Source: Laccaria trichodermophora (lineage: Eukaryota; Basidiomycota; Agaricomycetes; Agaricales; Hydnangiaceae). Taken from it: a stretch of DNA of 64,000 bases. The notes beneath the pieces were generated by a model that had not been told where the DNA came from, made no database searches, and was given only the letters and a program-made list of their open reading frames with translations. Below, piece by piece: positions 21,895 to 33,595 of the stretch. Made by a program: the position numbers and the translations under genes. Where the stretch lies: contig JACTVC010000018.1 of the NCBI GenBank assembly GCA_018417955.1, positions 868,001 through 932,000 on the forward strand, read 5' to 3'. Positions within the stretch are counted from its first letter, which is position 1. Each line of letters starts with the position of its first letter.

Positions 21895-24203
21895 GGTGCA
21901 GATATCCCTGACATCGAACTTATAATCCAATTTGGGGTTCCCACATCACTCTCTACATGGAATCAGCGGTCTGGCCGAGGCGGGCAATCTCGTGACATAA
22001 CTGCAAAAGCCATACTACTCGTTGAAAAGTCAATGTTCAAAAGGAGGCGAAAGAATGCAAAGAAGAAACAAGGAAACAGTGTCAACAAAAAAGGGAGCAA
22101 GGCGATTGAGTCAATCTCAGGCTCTGAGTCTGAGAGTTCTGATGGCGATAACGATGAAGACATCGAGGAGGTTGCTGATGGAACACAGGGTCAGCTGGGC
22201 GATGGGAAAGATTGGGGGAAAAAAGTGGACCCAGACCTTCGCAACTATATCTCAACAAACGGCTGTCGAAATAAGGTAAGTGATGTTTACTTTGACAACC
22301 CACCAACCTCCAGCTCAGCGTTAGGCAAGTCGTGTTTTTTTCGTACACTTATATTGACTCAATTCTACGTATTTAGCTCTAACGTTGAGCCACAACACGA
22401 ACTCCTGTTGTGGTGCACTTTGTGACAACTGTGAGAAGCATCGGCGAGAAGGTGGCCCTTCCGCTGTCAACACAGCAACAACTCTCACTCATCCAGACAG
22501 CCCTATACTATGCCCCCATACTCCACCATCTCCCAACCAACTCACCGAGCTGTCAAGCGTGCACAGCACCCCCTCCAAATCGTCCAACGCAAACGGGAGG
22601 CGCCCAATGGTGCTTAGTGACGACTGTGCCAAGGGGGTGGCGGAACGTGGAAAATGTACCAACACTCCCTATTTTTTTCTCGTGAATTTGGCTGACCTCC
22701 CCCCCTCCCCTCTTACTATATAAGGTATGTTTTCCAAGTTCCAATGTTTTATTAAATGTTGTTTTGTCCCATGGTCCCGCATTTTAAAAAATTCTGCACC
22801 GTCCCTACCTAAACTGAGAACTCACAAACCCAGGCCGTGACTTTCAAATAACAATTGAAGATGCTCTGGTTTCACGGAGGAACATACCTGAGCAAACGCA
22901 GTGAGTTTCGCAGACTGTTAACAGTGTATTTACTTGCGAAATTGTCACGTAGAAAAATTCATTCATTGCATATAAAGAGGTTTTGTTGCCGCTTTCACAA
23001 TCAAGAGCCTCAAAATGGCCTTGAACAAGCTTCCTTCTTTCTCAAGAAACGTGTTTGGAGCCTCAAATTCGGCCTGGACGCGGCTAGTACTTAATGAGAA
23101 AAAAAGTTCCCTCACTCCCTGCCTGATCATCCACACGTCGAGTCACAACTGCAGACGTCGGAATTACCTGGCTGGCGTCATCGTTGATGGTGTATAGGAG
23201 TATGCGAGGGTGTTGAAGGCAGAGTCGGGAGTAGTACGAGGTATGACACACTAAGGTGGTAAGTCACATTCAGGAATGAAGAACAGACGATTGGCTGATG
23301 CTCAGGCTCAATTTGCGACAAAAATCGATCAGGTCACTATTTTTTTTTCAGCCTTCGGCAGGACCCCCCCCCCTCCCAGCCAGTGTTCGGGATCCACGTT
23401 CCGCCACCCCCTTGGACTGTGCCTGCAAAGCGCCTGCTGGTCCAGCAACTCGACACAGACAACACTTGAAAAACGTGCGAACCACTTTGGAGACATGGCG
23501 CTTCAAGCTACGAAGTCGCAATTATGCACACAGCCCGTTCACATCAGCCATACTCCTACCGAATCCCACGTTGACGACACTCCGAGTCGCATCAAACGCC
23601 CACATCAAAACGGTGAACGATATGACGATGCTCTTGAATCCCCCATGGTTTTTGGCTACGAGGCATGGTCAGGAGGTAATCGATCTTTTGGCGAAATTGG
23701 ATGCGGATGAGAAGAATAGTCGGGAGTGTGAAAAGTTGGAGAAGGGAGAGGTGAAGAAGCAAGAAACGGCTCGTTTGCGAGAAGTGAAACGTTTACAGAC
23801 GATGCATGAATGGAGTCGAGCAAGGAACTCGACACCGTCACGTATCCTTGGTGGTTCATCGACCTTTAACACCCTGGGTGAACAGGTACGTCGCCCCTCC
23901 CAATATCTTGTTGTTACTAAGGCTATCAAATGAACAGATGGCAATATCAGCTCGTTTTGCAACACCAGCACGCACACAAGAGAATTTCTTTCCATCCAAT
24001 ACACCAGCAACCATGTCAACGCTCGCGCATTTACCCACTCTGTTTTCGGTTTTCAATACTATGGATCCACAGGTATGTTTTGGATACTCAAATTTGTAGC
24101 TACACTTACTGAGTACCCTTTGACTACAGGCATATTCACATCACACTCCAAGTCACTTGCCGTCGCTCTCACCATCTACCCCAGGTTCCAGCCGGTTTCC
24201 AGT
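21895..24203 (+). pseudogene. RecQ-like helicase, 3' part (split by element A)
   Basis: Reading resumes after the intron with GADIPDIELIIQFGVP, then TSLSTWNQRSGRGGQ (the R-x-G-R-x-G region of helicase motif VI), a Lys-rich stretch, and an acidic linker. The zinc-binding segment NGCRNK ... FDNPP ... SCCGALCDNCEKHRR follows at about 22250-22440. The frame runs to DDC at 22628, where an insertion (22629-23415) sits in the exon. It then continues as CKAPAGPATRHRQHLKNVRT (23424 on), LLNPPWFLATRHGQEVIDLL and EEK-rich helices, two more short introns, and ends near SSRFPVS at a foldback element starting about 24204. The true C-terminus is lost. Confidence 0.82.
22629..23415. mobile_element. TIR element, 6-bp TSD family, copy A
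   Basis: The 6-bp TSD ACTGTG lies at 22623-22628 and 23416-23421. Terminal repeats CCAAGGGGGTGGCGGAACGT are perfect at both ends. Inside the left end is GTACCAACACTCCC plus a T run; inside the right end is CAGGTCACTA plus a T run and a C run. The interior has no recognised gene. It introduces stop codons into the RecQ exon. Confidence 0.85.
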
Positions 24204-25702
24204 TAGTACTAATACAACCCTTCTTTTGAATGTTTAACTACTGATCTAACCCTGGGTATTATAGTTTTTAAACTCCTGATTCAACCCTGTTTTGTTTAAT
24301 TAGGTACTGATTCAGCCTATAGTATCTCCTGTGAAAGTACTGATTCAGCCCCTAAAATGTTCTATGGAAGTACTGATCCAACCCTGTTTTCTGCCTTACA
24401 GAAGTACTGATCCAGCCCAGGTTTTTGCCTCACAAAAGTACTGATCCAACCCTGGTTTTTCAAATTTCCTAATTTGGACACCTGCCATCAGCTGCATGCA
24501 CCTGCCACAACTATTGTAATCTTGACTCTGTACCACCATCTCCTCTCCATACTATAGCTAAAGGTCACAAGAAATGTCAGGTAAGTCTGTTAGATTGATT
24601 CATTTCCCATCTAATATCACTGATGTGTGATAAATAGCACTCAACATCAAACTCTGAAGGTGCAAGTCCTTCCAAGGTCAAAAATCATGCTAAGAGCTTT
24701 AAGAAGGTAGAAAGTACATGCAAATCTTCATTGGAAAATCTAACATGTGTATTTTAGCACAAGCACCAGCAGATCTTTCTGAAGGATTTTGACATCCAGA
24801 GACTGATAAGCCTCATCACTATCAGAAATTGGAAGTAGAGTAGATGGAGGCTCAGAATCAGAATCATCCTCTAATTTTGAGAGAATTTTATCCAACTCCC
24901 TAGAAACAGCTGCATCAGAGACAGCTTGATGATGGTGGCCCTTGATAGGCCTGGAAGGGTTCTGCTTCTGGCCCTCTGCTTTGATACCCCGAGTTTTCTG
25001 TATAGTCTCAAGTTCTTAAGTTCCATCAGTACAGCTATTCTTTTAGTTGAAGACTAATAAGACATACCAATATAGTCAGTCACTGGTCCATAGGCAATCT
25101 GGAGCCTAGCAGCCTTGATATGAACACAAGCTTTGCCAGTTTGATCAAATGCTTGACAAGAGCAAGCCAGAGAACCATCTTTCTCTTCAGTTACAGTAGC
25201 ATATTGGAGACCTGATTGCTTTGATGGCATATTTGAGTGCAGAGACAGCAGAGGCTATAGGGTGATGGTACAGCAGAGGCTAGAGTGGGGTGGTATAGCA
25301 GAGGCTAGAATGGTGGTGGTAAGTGGCCAAGATGTAGCTTATCTGTTATCAATCAAAAAGAATTATTGATCATAATCCAAATATGGTAAGTAAAAAACCC
25401 AGGTTGAATCAGTACTTTGATACACCAAAATCCAGGTTGGATCAGTACTTTGATACACCAAAACCCAGGTTGGATCAGTACTTTAATACACCAAAACCCA
25501 GGTTGGATCAGTACTTTAATACATCAAAACTGGGGTTGTATCAGCACTTCCAAAAGAGTTGACTCAGTACTTGTAAAATGCTGGATCAGTACTTATAAAA
25601 AGGTTAGATCAGTACTTTATATATCTAATAATGGGGGTTGTCTCAGTACATTTGGGTTTTGCTGGATCAGTACTTTGTAAACCAGGGTTGGATCAAAGAC
25701 TA
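24204..25702. mobile_element. Foldback element with inverted arrays of AGTACTGATCCAACCCTGG
   Basis: Left end (24204-24475): about six spaced copies of AGTACTGATCCAACCCTG. Right end (25400-25700): about nine copies of the complement, CAGGGTTGGATCAGTACT, spaced 25-36 bp. Both outermost ends start TAGT. Between the arrays lies a SWIM zinc-finger gene remnant on the minus strand. No TSD could be fixed. It truncates the RecQ gene. The SWIM domain suggests a MULE-like origin. Confidence 0.75.
24740..25230 (-). pseudogene. SWIM zinc-finger protein remnant
   Basis: The minus-strand ATG at 25230 opens MPSKQSGLQYATVTEEKDGS, followed by a SWIM finger CSCQAFDQTGKACVHIKAAR (C-x-C-x9-C-x-H). A putative intron (about 25075-25000) leads to an exon with KTRGIKAEGQKQNPSRP, HHHQAVSDAAVSRELDKILS, an acidic DDSDSEPPS stretch and a stop at 24740. 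SWIM fingers occur in MULE transposases and related fungal proteins. The catalytic part is absent, so only the 3' part of a gene remains in this element. Confidence 0.7.
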
Positions 25703-25754
25703 CAGGGGGTAGAAACATATTTTGGATTTTTGATTGGTACTTTCTTTGTGCAGA

Positions 25755-26239
25755 CACTTGAGACAGCGACAAATATGTAGGGCTACATATGTATAAACAT
25801 ATGCTCTCAAAACTGTGGAATACGCTAAAATCCCTTTCGTCCTGGTATATTTACTCCCAATTTCTAAGTTTGGTGATGGAATTGTACATCCATCATATGC
25901 ATAAAACAAACTTACAATAAAAAAAAGGGATCAGATCCAAAAAATGAACAATTAAATATGATCTGAGCTCATATTTAGAATACGCCAAAATCTTGGCCCA
26001 GGAAGTTCAGCAAATTCTAAATATGAATTTAGATCATATTTATTCAATCATTTTTTGTATCTGATCCTTTTTTTTATTGTAAGTTTGTTTTATGCATATG
26101 TTGGATACACAATTCCATCACCAAACTTAGAAAATGAGAGCAAATATGTTAGGGGAACACTGGATTTTGTCTATTCTCCAGTTTTTAGTGCCTATGTTTA
26201 CACCTATGTGGCCCTTCATATCCGTCGCTGCCTGAAGTG
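25755..26239. mobile_element. Palindromic CACTT-ended MITE, copy 1
   Basis: The 3-bp TSD AGA lies at 25752-25754 and 26240-26242. Ends are CACTTGAGACAGCGAC and its near complement. The whole 485 bp is a long inverted repeat with centre near 25990. Short TSD and CACT- ends fit the CACTA/EnSpm group. It is non-coding; apparent open frames are symmetrical by-products. Confidence 0.85.
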
Positions 26240-26254
26240 AGATGAATCATGTCT

Positions 26255-26728
26255 CACTTGAGACAGCGACGAATATGTAGGGCTACATATGTATAAACAT
26301 ATGCACTCAAAAGTGCGGAATACGCTGGAATCTTTGTTGTCCTGATATATTTACTCTCAATTTCTAAGTTTGGTGATGGAATTGTACATCCATCATATGC
26401 GTAAAACAAACTTACAATAAAAAAAGGGGTCATTTTTTAAAAATGAATGAATAAATATGATCTGAACTCATATTTGAACTTCCTGGGCCAAGATTTTAGC
26501 AAATTCTAAATATGGATTCAGATCATATTTATTCATTCATATATTGGAACTGATCCCTTTTTTTATTGTAAGTTTGTTTTAGGCATATGATGGATGTACA
26601 ACTCCATTACCAAACTTAGAAATTGAGAGTAAATATATCAGGACAACAATGATTCCAGCGTATTCCGCAGTTTTGAGTGCATATGTTTATACATATGTAG
26701 CCCTACATATTCGTCGCTGTCTCAAGTG
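26255..26728. mobile_element. Palindromic CACTT-ended MITE, copy 2
   Basis: The 3-bp TSD TCT lies at 26252-26254 and 26729-26731, with perfect CACTTGAGACAGCGACGAAT ends. It is 474 bp, a second member of the family lying only 15 bp from copy 1 and in independent target sites. It is closer to a perfect palindrome than copy 1. Confidence 0.87.
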
Positions 26729-26731
26729 TCT

Positions 26732-28241
26732 TTGACCGCAATGGATAAAAATACAAAGGAAAAAAAAAAGTCAGTGCTTCGTTCATTTCAGTACAATGGG
26801 GAGTACACGAAGTATGCTAGGCTTTTAAATTTCAAGGCTCACAGTATATGTACAACTTGTAAGGTCCCTCAAAATCAATTACAAGTCATCAGCGGTCTAC
26901 TAGAAAGCTGAAAAGAAAAAGCTGGAAAGTAGGAAAGGGAAAGAGAAGGTACTATGAGGGCATGTAGAGGACAAAGCGGCGTAAACGTAGCATTTTTCAG
27001 AGGTCAGATGTGATGAACAAACGAAAAGAGCGGAGTGAACATGCCTAATGACAAAAGTAACCGGGACACGCCAAGGCTTTCGACAGAAAAAATCGGCGTC
27101 GGGTACACCACCTGGTCAAATTCCCCTTCAGAATCTCCAAGGGTTCAGGACAGATCCAGATCTGTGGACAGTCAAAATGCGACATCAAATGTCCTGGAAA
27201 TTTTACCTACAGCTATGACCTAGAGTCGACGGGGAGTGACGGTTTCATACCAACCCTAAACAAAGGCGTCAGAAAAAGGATAGTATGGAAGGTGTGAAAA
27301 AGAAACTAACTGCTTCGACGTAGTGAATAACTCCGAGATCTTCTCGAAATTGTCTATGTATTTGAACCAGTATCCTGATGAGCACATAGGATTGTGGACT
27401 GGACGGATGAGAATGACGTCACTAAGTGCATTTGTTTAATGCCAGTATGATGTTAAATCCATATCGGAACCCACTCACGAGAATGTACACCGGCGAAGAC
27501 CTCACCGGGATAGAAGGAAGGGAGGACAGAGTTCGTAGAGGCTTGAGCTTCTTTGTGAAATGAAGGTGAGTTTGAGGAAGAAAACGAACGGGAAGGCCAC
27601 ACACGTCCTTACGCAGACTTCTGCATAGCCTATCGACTTCCGTCACCCGCACCTCCCTTTCCCGTTCCGGCCTGACAAATGTGAACGCCCACGACCGTGA
27701 ATGCTGGTCCATCCCGACCTTCAACCGTCCTAATCTCATCCAGTCGTGCGCATTCCGCCTGCCGAGGATTGATTGTATTCAGCTGACAGAATCCATCCAT
27801 GCGTATCTGCTCGCGCACTCTTAGTACCTCGTGAGGAAAGGCAGAAAGAGATGGAGGGAAGAGGGAACGAAAAAGGGAATGGACCGGATGGAACAGGGAA
27901 AGAAGGGGAGGAATATGGCAAAGATGGTTGGAAGCTTGAGGGAAAGAAAACAAGGACGTACTTTGAGATCCCTATTCCTCCTCGGACGTCCTATCTATTC
28001 TTCCCGGTTGGTGGGTTAGATGGTTTAGATTGAGGCCTTGAGGTTGAGTCTGAGGAAGCCAATTCAAATCGCGGCATCGAAAGGCGCAGGCTTCGATAGG
28101 CATGTGAGTGCTGGATGCAAAACCGCCGCAGGTCGTGATGATAGCATAAGAGGCTGATAGCGGTGCCGCCGCCCGTGTGGGAGAGAGGGAGACGACGTGG
28201 ATGCTCTAGACAAACAAGAAACAAACTTGGGAAAACAAATA
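26732..28241. other. Stretch without a recognised gene
   Basis: Several open frames of 60-107 codons overlap on both strands at 27035-27223 and 27422-28033. The minus-strand segment at 27420-27960 has higher GC than its surroundings and reads REQIRMDGFCQLNTINPRQ, which may be an old exon; I recognise no family. No terminal repeats were found here. Confidence 0.4.
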
Positions 28242-28793
28242 TATGAAGGCCGTCTGTGGACAAAACTATTTTTTTTTGAGAGGAACCCAATTTTCAAGGA
28301 ATATTGTTGACAAAAGTCAATGATTGTTAACAATCTTTGACAATCTTCAACTTTTGTCAAAGATTTTCAACAATTTTGAACAATTGTCAATGTAATTATG
28401 TTTTTTTTTGGTAACAATTGTTGACAATCTATAACTATCTTTCAACTTCAACAATGTCCAAGTTTCTTCCACTTTCTTGCATAAAATTGACAAATGTCAA
28501 CAATCTTTGCTTTCTCTTACTTTTTCTGACTTTCTCTAACTTTCTCTGACTTTTTCTGACTTTCTCTGGCTTTTTTTGCTTTCTTTGCACCTTGCATCTG
28601 TAAAGGAATAATGAATGATCTTCAACAATCTTTGATATTGTATTTGACATATTTCTACATTTGATATATTCTCTCTCCAGATCTTGTCAATGATTGTTGA
28701 ATAACTTCAACTTGCCACTTGGTGCCTGCCCAGTACCAGGACTGGCCAAGGACTGGCATCAGCATATCCATGATCAGGGAGGTGTTGTTGTTC

Positions 28794-29791
28794 CCAAAGG
28801 GGTGGCAGAACATGGAAAGTGTACCAACACTCACCTTTTTTTTTTCAGGCAAGTAGGGTACCCCCCTCCCTCCTTCACCTGCCTAATAAAGTATGTTTTC
28901 TGTGAATCTATGTTTTTTCAAAAATTTCGGCAGTAAAATCTGATCAATTTCATAGGTTTTAGACTAAGTATGTATTGCAGTGCAGTACTGGTAACTTGTA
29001 AGTTCACATTCCACAACCCTCTTTTTTTTCCCTGCCTCCTCCACCACTTTATCTGTGCCAGTCGTTGAATTCCCTTCTGGATCTACCATTTGTGGCATTC
29101 CAATGCCCTTATGAAAAACATTAGTGATCCAATGTGCCTTGAAACATTGCATCTGTAGACAGGGCAACTCTGTGTTTGGTCCCAGTGTTGGCCTTGTACT
29201 GGCTGGCTACAACAATCTTCCTGACCATGTGGAACTCCTCGTGCTCCTTCAAAATTCCCAGCCAGTCTCTTAAGAAAAACTTAGAGGTGGCATGCTCGTC
29301 CTGAACATGGTCGTATGCACCTCCTGGCAGGCCAAAGAATAAGTATATTTCGAAGAGGCTAGAGCACCAGTATTCTGAGACCCCATTGAAGTGGGAGATG
29401 GAAAAATCAATTGGGGGCAGGTACATCATTCAGGAAGGGCAGTGTCTTTTTTCTAGAGATGGGGAAACGTGATTCTGGGCAAGGTGTAGTAGCAATCTGT
29501 GGAGGGTGCAAGTATGTGCCCACACTTTCAGGATTACTATCTGCAAGCAATGAAGGACCTGTAATGATTATTTCATATAGAACACATAGAGACAGCCATA
29601 AAATGAGATGAATGGGCAACTAAAGAAATTGCAACACATTCTGAACCATGCAGAATCATTATAAGATGTTCCAAAACCTAATTTGCAACAAAAATAAACA
29701 AGGTCACTATTTTTTTTTTCACCTCCAGCCAGACCCTCCCCCCCACCCCTCCCAGCCTATGTTCGGGATCCACATCCCACCACCCCCTTGG
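28794..29791. mobile_element. TIR element, 6-bp TSD family, copy B carrying an apyrase fragment
   Basis: Ends are CCAAAGGGGTGGCAGAACAT on the left and the complement of CCAAGGGGGTGGTGGGATGT on the right. Flanking hexamers are TTGTTC (28788-28793) and TCGTTC (29792-29797), a TSD with one difference. Subterminal GTACCAACACTC and CAAGGTCACTA plus T runs match copies A and C. The interior is a piece of a cellular YND1/GDA1-type gene, so this is a Pack-type element. Confidence 0.82.
28964..29619 (-). pseudogene. Captured fragment of a GDA1/CD39 apyrase (YND1-like) gene
   Basis: The minus strand reads the C-terminal part of a Golgi apyrase of the GDA1/CD39 family: ADSNPESVGTYLHPP, the VPPIDF-type block PPIDFSISHFNGVSEYW, GLPGGAYDHVQDEHATS, FFLRDWLGILKEHEEFHMV, then, after a frame change, LQMQCFKAHWITNVFHKGIG and MPQMVDPEGNSTTGTDKVVE. 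Members of this family hydrolyse nucleoside di- and triphosphates in the Golgi lumen. Only a segment of the gene is present, with frame breaks and without the N-terminal apyrase conserved regions. It lies wholly between the ends of TIR element B, so it was probably captured by that element. It is not a working gene. Confidence 0.82.
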
Positions 29792-29797
29792 TCGTTC

Positions 29798-30480
29798 CTG
29801 TGACTTCAAGGCCATTTTGAGCCATGACAGAGGACCCCTGAAAGTTGTGCAAAATGTTGGATACCAAAAACACTGTCTGTTGAAACAACAGTGTACTGCT
29901 GGGGTGGTCAGACATCTGTCTCTTTTTGGCAACCAGTCTTCTGTGCTCCAAGGTTCATTTCATACTTATCACCAGAGGGCTTGAGTGGTCTTTGCAATGT
30001 TGAAGAACCAAGAGGGTCAACCCCACTTATGATGGTCAACCTCCCTTAACGCCTTGGATCCAGGCTAGTTCCATCCCACCTTTCATTCAATATATTCCTG
30101 CCTTTGCAAGCATCCCAGTAAGGTTGGCCAGCCTTAACCCATGCTAGCATCCAACTTGGCCTTGATGACTCTGTGCATGGTGAACGAGTTGCTGTTTACT
30201 GTGGATGTCTCAATTGAGAGCACACTCTCAATCAGTCTCTCAAAAACACTGCAAGAAGGGATACCTCACTCATGACCACCTGGCTCCCAAACCTAGAACT
30301 CATAGCAATGATGTGATGCCATAGAGGCTGGTACTTCCCTGATAACCACTGTGCTCAACCTTGCCTTGGCTGAGTCAGTAAATCAACCTTGTCATTGATT
30401 CAGCATAAAAGACATTGTGTTCTGCTTCAACCATCCCTCCATCCCTTTTTGTATTGACTGGAGCTCTGCTATGTTGTGTG
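29798..30480. other. Interior of hAT-4 between element B and the GH3-like remnant
   Basis: No terminal repeats are present. The minus strand may still hold decayed 3' parts of the GH3-like gene (for example AWVKAGQPYWDACKGRNILN near 30150), but the match is too weak to call. Confidence 0.35.
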
Positions 30481-32130
30481 GATTTGGCTTGATTTAAGCC
30501 TGTCCAATGCATGTCAATATCAAGTCGAACATATAAAGGAAAATGGGTTTCAAACATCTAAAAATTGTTTGCAATAGTCAAGATCATAGACATTAGGGAT
30601 TGCTCCTCTCTCAATGCTATTGATGATGATGTCCCAGTGATCCTCAAGAGTCAACACAGCATCGTAAAAGACTGATGTAAAGCTTGCATGCATGCAAGGA
30701 GGTGGCAGAACATGGATCCTGAACACTGACTGAGAGGGTGGGGGGTCTGGTGGAAGGCTGAAAAAAAAATAGTGACCTGGTCTATTTTTGTTGTAGATTG
30801 CCCAAGCAACAGAATAAAAGCATCTGTTTGAGAGCCAGGCATGTACTTACGATGTCTGCAATGGTGAAGGGAGTGTAGGGCATCAGAATGCCCATGGATG
30901 CCGTGATGGGATGCACATAAGTATAGAGGATGAGGTGGAGTGCAGGAACTTTCATTTTTCCTTACAGACATTTTACTCCAATTTTACTCACCAAAATTGT
31001 GTTCAGGCCATACTCAAAGCTCCAAACAAACTCCTTATGAGAGAAAGAATTTATTACATAAAGGCTCTTGTTGACGAAAGCAGAGACAAAGCTGCTTTGT
31101 ACACCATGGCTGAGCTGAACATAAATTTGTTTGAACGAGTTTTTCTATGTCACATTTTCACACGGAAATATGCTTTTGCAAGTTTGTAAAGCTCACTGCT
31201 TTCTTGGCATAATCTATGTTCCTCCATGCCAAGAGTTGTATGCAAAGCATTTTTAACTTTGAGTTGAAGGTTTGTGAGTTTCCAGTGACTGGCAGGCTGC
31301 AGGCCAGCTTTCCTAGAAGCTGGGACCATGTGACAAAAGAAAAAACTTAAAAAAACATCAGAACTCAGAAAAACATACCTTATATAGTAGCAGGGGGAGG
31401 GAGGTCAGCCAAATACATGAAAGAAAAATAGGGAGTGTTGGTACAGTTTCCATGTTCTGCCACCCCCTTGCATGCATGAGGACAAGTGATGGATCCATAA
31501 CAGCAAAGAGCATAGTCATTAAGAGGTTTCCCAAGAAACTTGGGATGTACCAAACTGCAAAGGGACAGGGGAGAGGGGGGCTGTGGATAAGGCAGCACTT
31601 CAGTGTTCATGATCCAATGGCAACAGCTGAGTTGAAAAAAAGGCTTACAGGTCTCTGTTATAACTTTTTCATCATCTTTCACTGCAACACCCATGTGTCT
31701 CCTCATATTTCTGCTTGCAATGTTGGTAAGAAACACTTCCTTCTGCAATTCTCCCAGCTTGTTAACAATTTTCATGGTCAGGCCACAGAAGCGGAAAGTG
31801 CTGGATACGCAGAACCTGCCTTCAAAAGTGCAGTCAACATTCTCCATTACAGGATACCTTGGGAATGATTTGAAGGTCAACCCCAATGTCCCAGATGTTT
31901 GAGCAATGAAATTGGGGAAATTGGGGAGAGCAAACCACAAATGGTGGAGGAAGGGCAAGGTGACTTGTCAAAAAAGCAGGAGATGAACAGCTGATACATG
32001 TCATAGAGAGAAAGGGGAATGGTCTCATAAAATGTCTGTGCCAAGTATTGATCATGAATGGCCACAGGCCAGCATCAACATTTGCAACCGCTTTTGGCAT
32101 TAGGGGGGAAAAAACACTGAGACAATCATG
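30481..32130 (-). pseudogene. GH3-like (auxin-responsive GH3 family) pseudogene
   Basis: Reading the minus strand with frame changes gives blocks of the GH3 family, ANL-type adenylating enzymes that join amino acids to acyl substrates: TFYETIPLSLYDMYQLFISC (about 32010), then LPNFIAQTSGTLGLTFKSFP (about 31910; the nucleotide-binding SSGTT-type motif). Across element C it continues as DPSLVLMHASFTSVFYDAVL and TLEDHWDIIINSIERGAIP (about 30690-30600). The last two blocks join in frame when element C is removed. Several frameshifts and stops show it is dead. It lies inside hAT-4 and was presumably carried by it. The family assignment rests on motif reading only. Confidence 0.62.
30694..31471. mobile_element. 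TIR element, 6-bp TSD family, copy C
   Basis: The 6-bp TSD ATGCAT lies at 30688-30693 and 31472-31477. Ends are GCAAGGAGGTGGCAGAACAT and the complement of GCAAGGGGGTGGCAGAACAT. It is inserted in the opposite orientation to copies A and B. It splits the GH3-like pseudogene. The interior has an open stretch (YYIKALVDESRDKAALYTMA, about 31050-31110, plus strand) that looks like an exon of an unidentified gene. Confidence 0.85.
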
Positions 32131-32828
32131 AAATTCTGATAATAGAGCATACAGCCAGAATGACAAGACAGTCTTTCACAAATGGAGATGGTGCATACTG
32201 GGCATTTCTTTTAAGCCCAAGAACAGATGAAATGGATAAAAACTCACTGCTAAGTGAAATGCTCCCCCTGGGCATAAGATTTTGACATACAGCCAGAACA
32301 ACAAAACAAGGTCTTTCGAAAATAGAGATGGTGATTCGTTCGTACTGGGCGTTTCTTTTAAGCCCAAGAACTAGTGATTGTCACGGGTTTAGCAACCCAT
32401 GCAGGTTACGGGTAAGGGTACACTTGGGTAAGGGTATGGGTTTGATATTCCCAACCCTCACCAAACCCGTACCCGTGGCAGGGGTTAGCGGGTACCCGTA
32501 GCAATACCCGTCATGTTATTTGGTCAGTGTTTGTGCAGCAATAAGATCGAAAAAATACTAATTTATTGCTGCCAAGTTATGCATAAGGGATACCTGAACA
32601 ATTGTAAGGTATTTTATCCCCTGCAAGTCACACTGGGAAGTTTTTTGTATTTGGTTTTGTATTTTTATGAGGGTGCATCATTTTAAATTAATGAAATATT
32701 CTACACATATGTAAGTAAGAACAAGTATATACAAGGGGGTTAACTAAACAAGGGGGGTGTAGCTACGGCGTAAATATGGCATGGGCAGAGGGGAGTGCAG
32801 AAGGAAAGGAAAGAGACGCGAAAGAAGT

Positions 32829-32916
32829 TGATCAGAGGCGCTATATATACAAGGCACTTTAGGGCGGGTTCAGAATCAGAGCAAACCCGCCCTAAAGTGC
32901 CTTGTACACACAGCGC
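32829..32916. repeat. Palindrome in hAT-3 related to the hAT-1 centre
   Basis: Arms are GCGCTATATATACAAGGCAC, CTTTAGGGCGGGTT and their near complement around 32872. It shares the TATA box, AAGGCACTTTAGGGC and overall layout with the palindrome at 6713-6893, so the feature is kept where the genes are lost. Confidence 0.7.
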
Positions 32917-33099
32917 TTCTGCTTCTTTCATGTCTCTTTTTGTCTTCCTCATCCGTTATTCCATCTTGGCCCCCCATATGTATCAGGACATGGGACAACG
33001 ACGTTACGAGGACACGGTGAGTACCCTCCGTCCCACGTTCATCCTAACCCACCTCACTGAGACAGGAAAACAATGGAATGACAACATGGGACGACAACG

Positions 33100-33595
33100 A
33101 TGCGACGGGAAGGACACGGGATGACGACGTGACAAGGAGTTGAGGACACGGGACACAGACACGATGAACGAGGACATGGGGACCATGGGACAACGACGAC
33201 TGCTCCAACCATGCACACCCCAACAACCATGCAGATGCAGGCGCTATGTCGTGTCAGCAAGGTGGCAACCATACCATGCAACCACAGCGACACGACGACG
33301 ACACACAGCGACACCATGACGACACCACAGCGACGCAATGACGATGCCACAGCGACACGACAACGACACCACAGTGACACGACGACGACACCACAGTGAC
33401 ACGACGCAACGACGACAGACACCACAGTGATGCGACGACGACAGACACCACAGCGACGCGACGACAACACCAGCGACGCGACGACTACACCACGATGCGA
33501 CCATGGCGACACACGATGGTGCCGCAACCATGCGACGACAACACAATGGTCACACAACCACGATGCGATGCAACCATGACCATGCGATGATGAGG
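33100..33595. repeat. Low-complexity GACGACACCACAGCGACAC tract in hAT-3
   Basis: Irregular tandem repeats of ACGACGACACCACAGCGACA. They produce long open frames on both strands that have no protein-like composition. Confidence 0.75.

Noticed and set aside
25700..26240. Open frames with MFYAYDGCTIPSPNLE-type sequence on both strands
   Set aside because: Both arms of the palindromic MITEs give the same sequence; they are non-coding.
27422..27953. Minus-strand gene in the region left of hAT-4
   Set aside because: Two overlapping frames look partly protein-like but no splice model or family motif supports either.
33054..33557. 167-codon Cys/Val/Ser-rich minus-strand open frame
   Set aside because: Arises from a GACGACACC-type low-complexity tract in a non-autonomous element.
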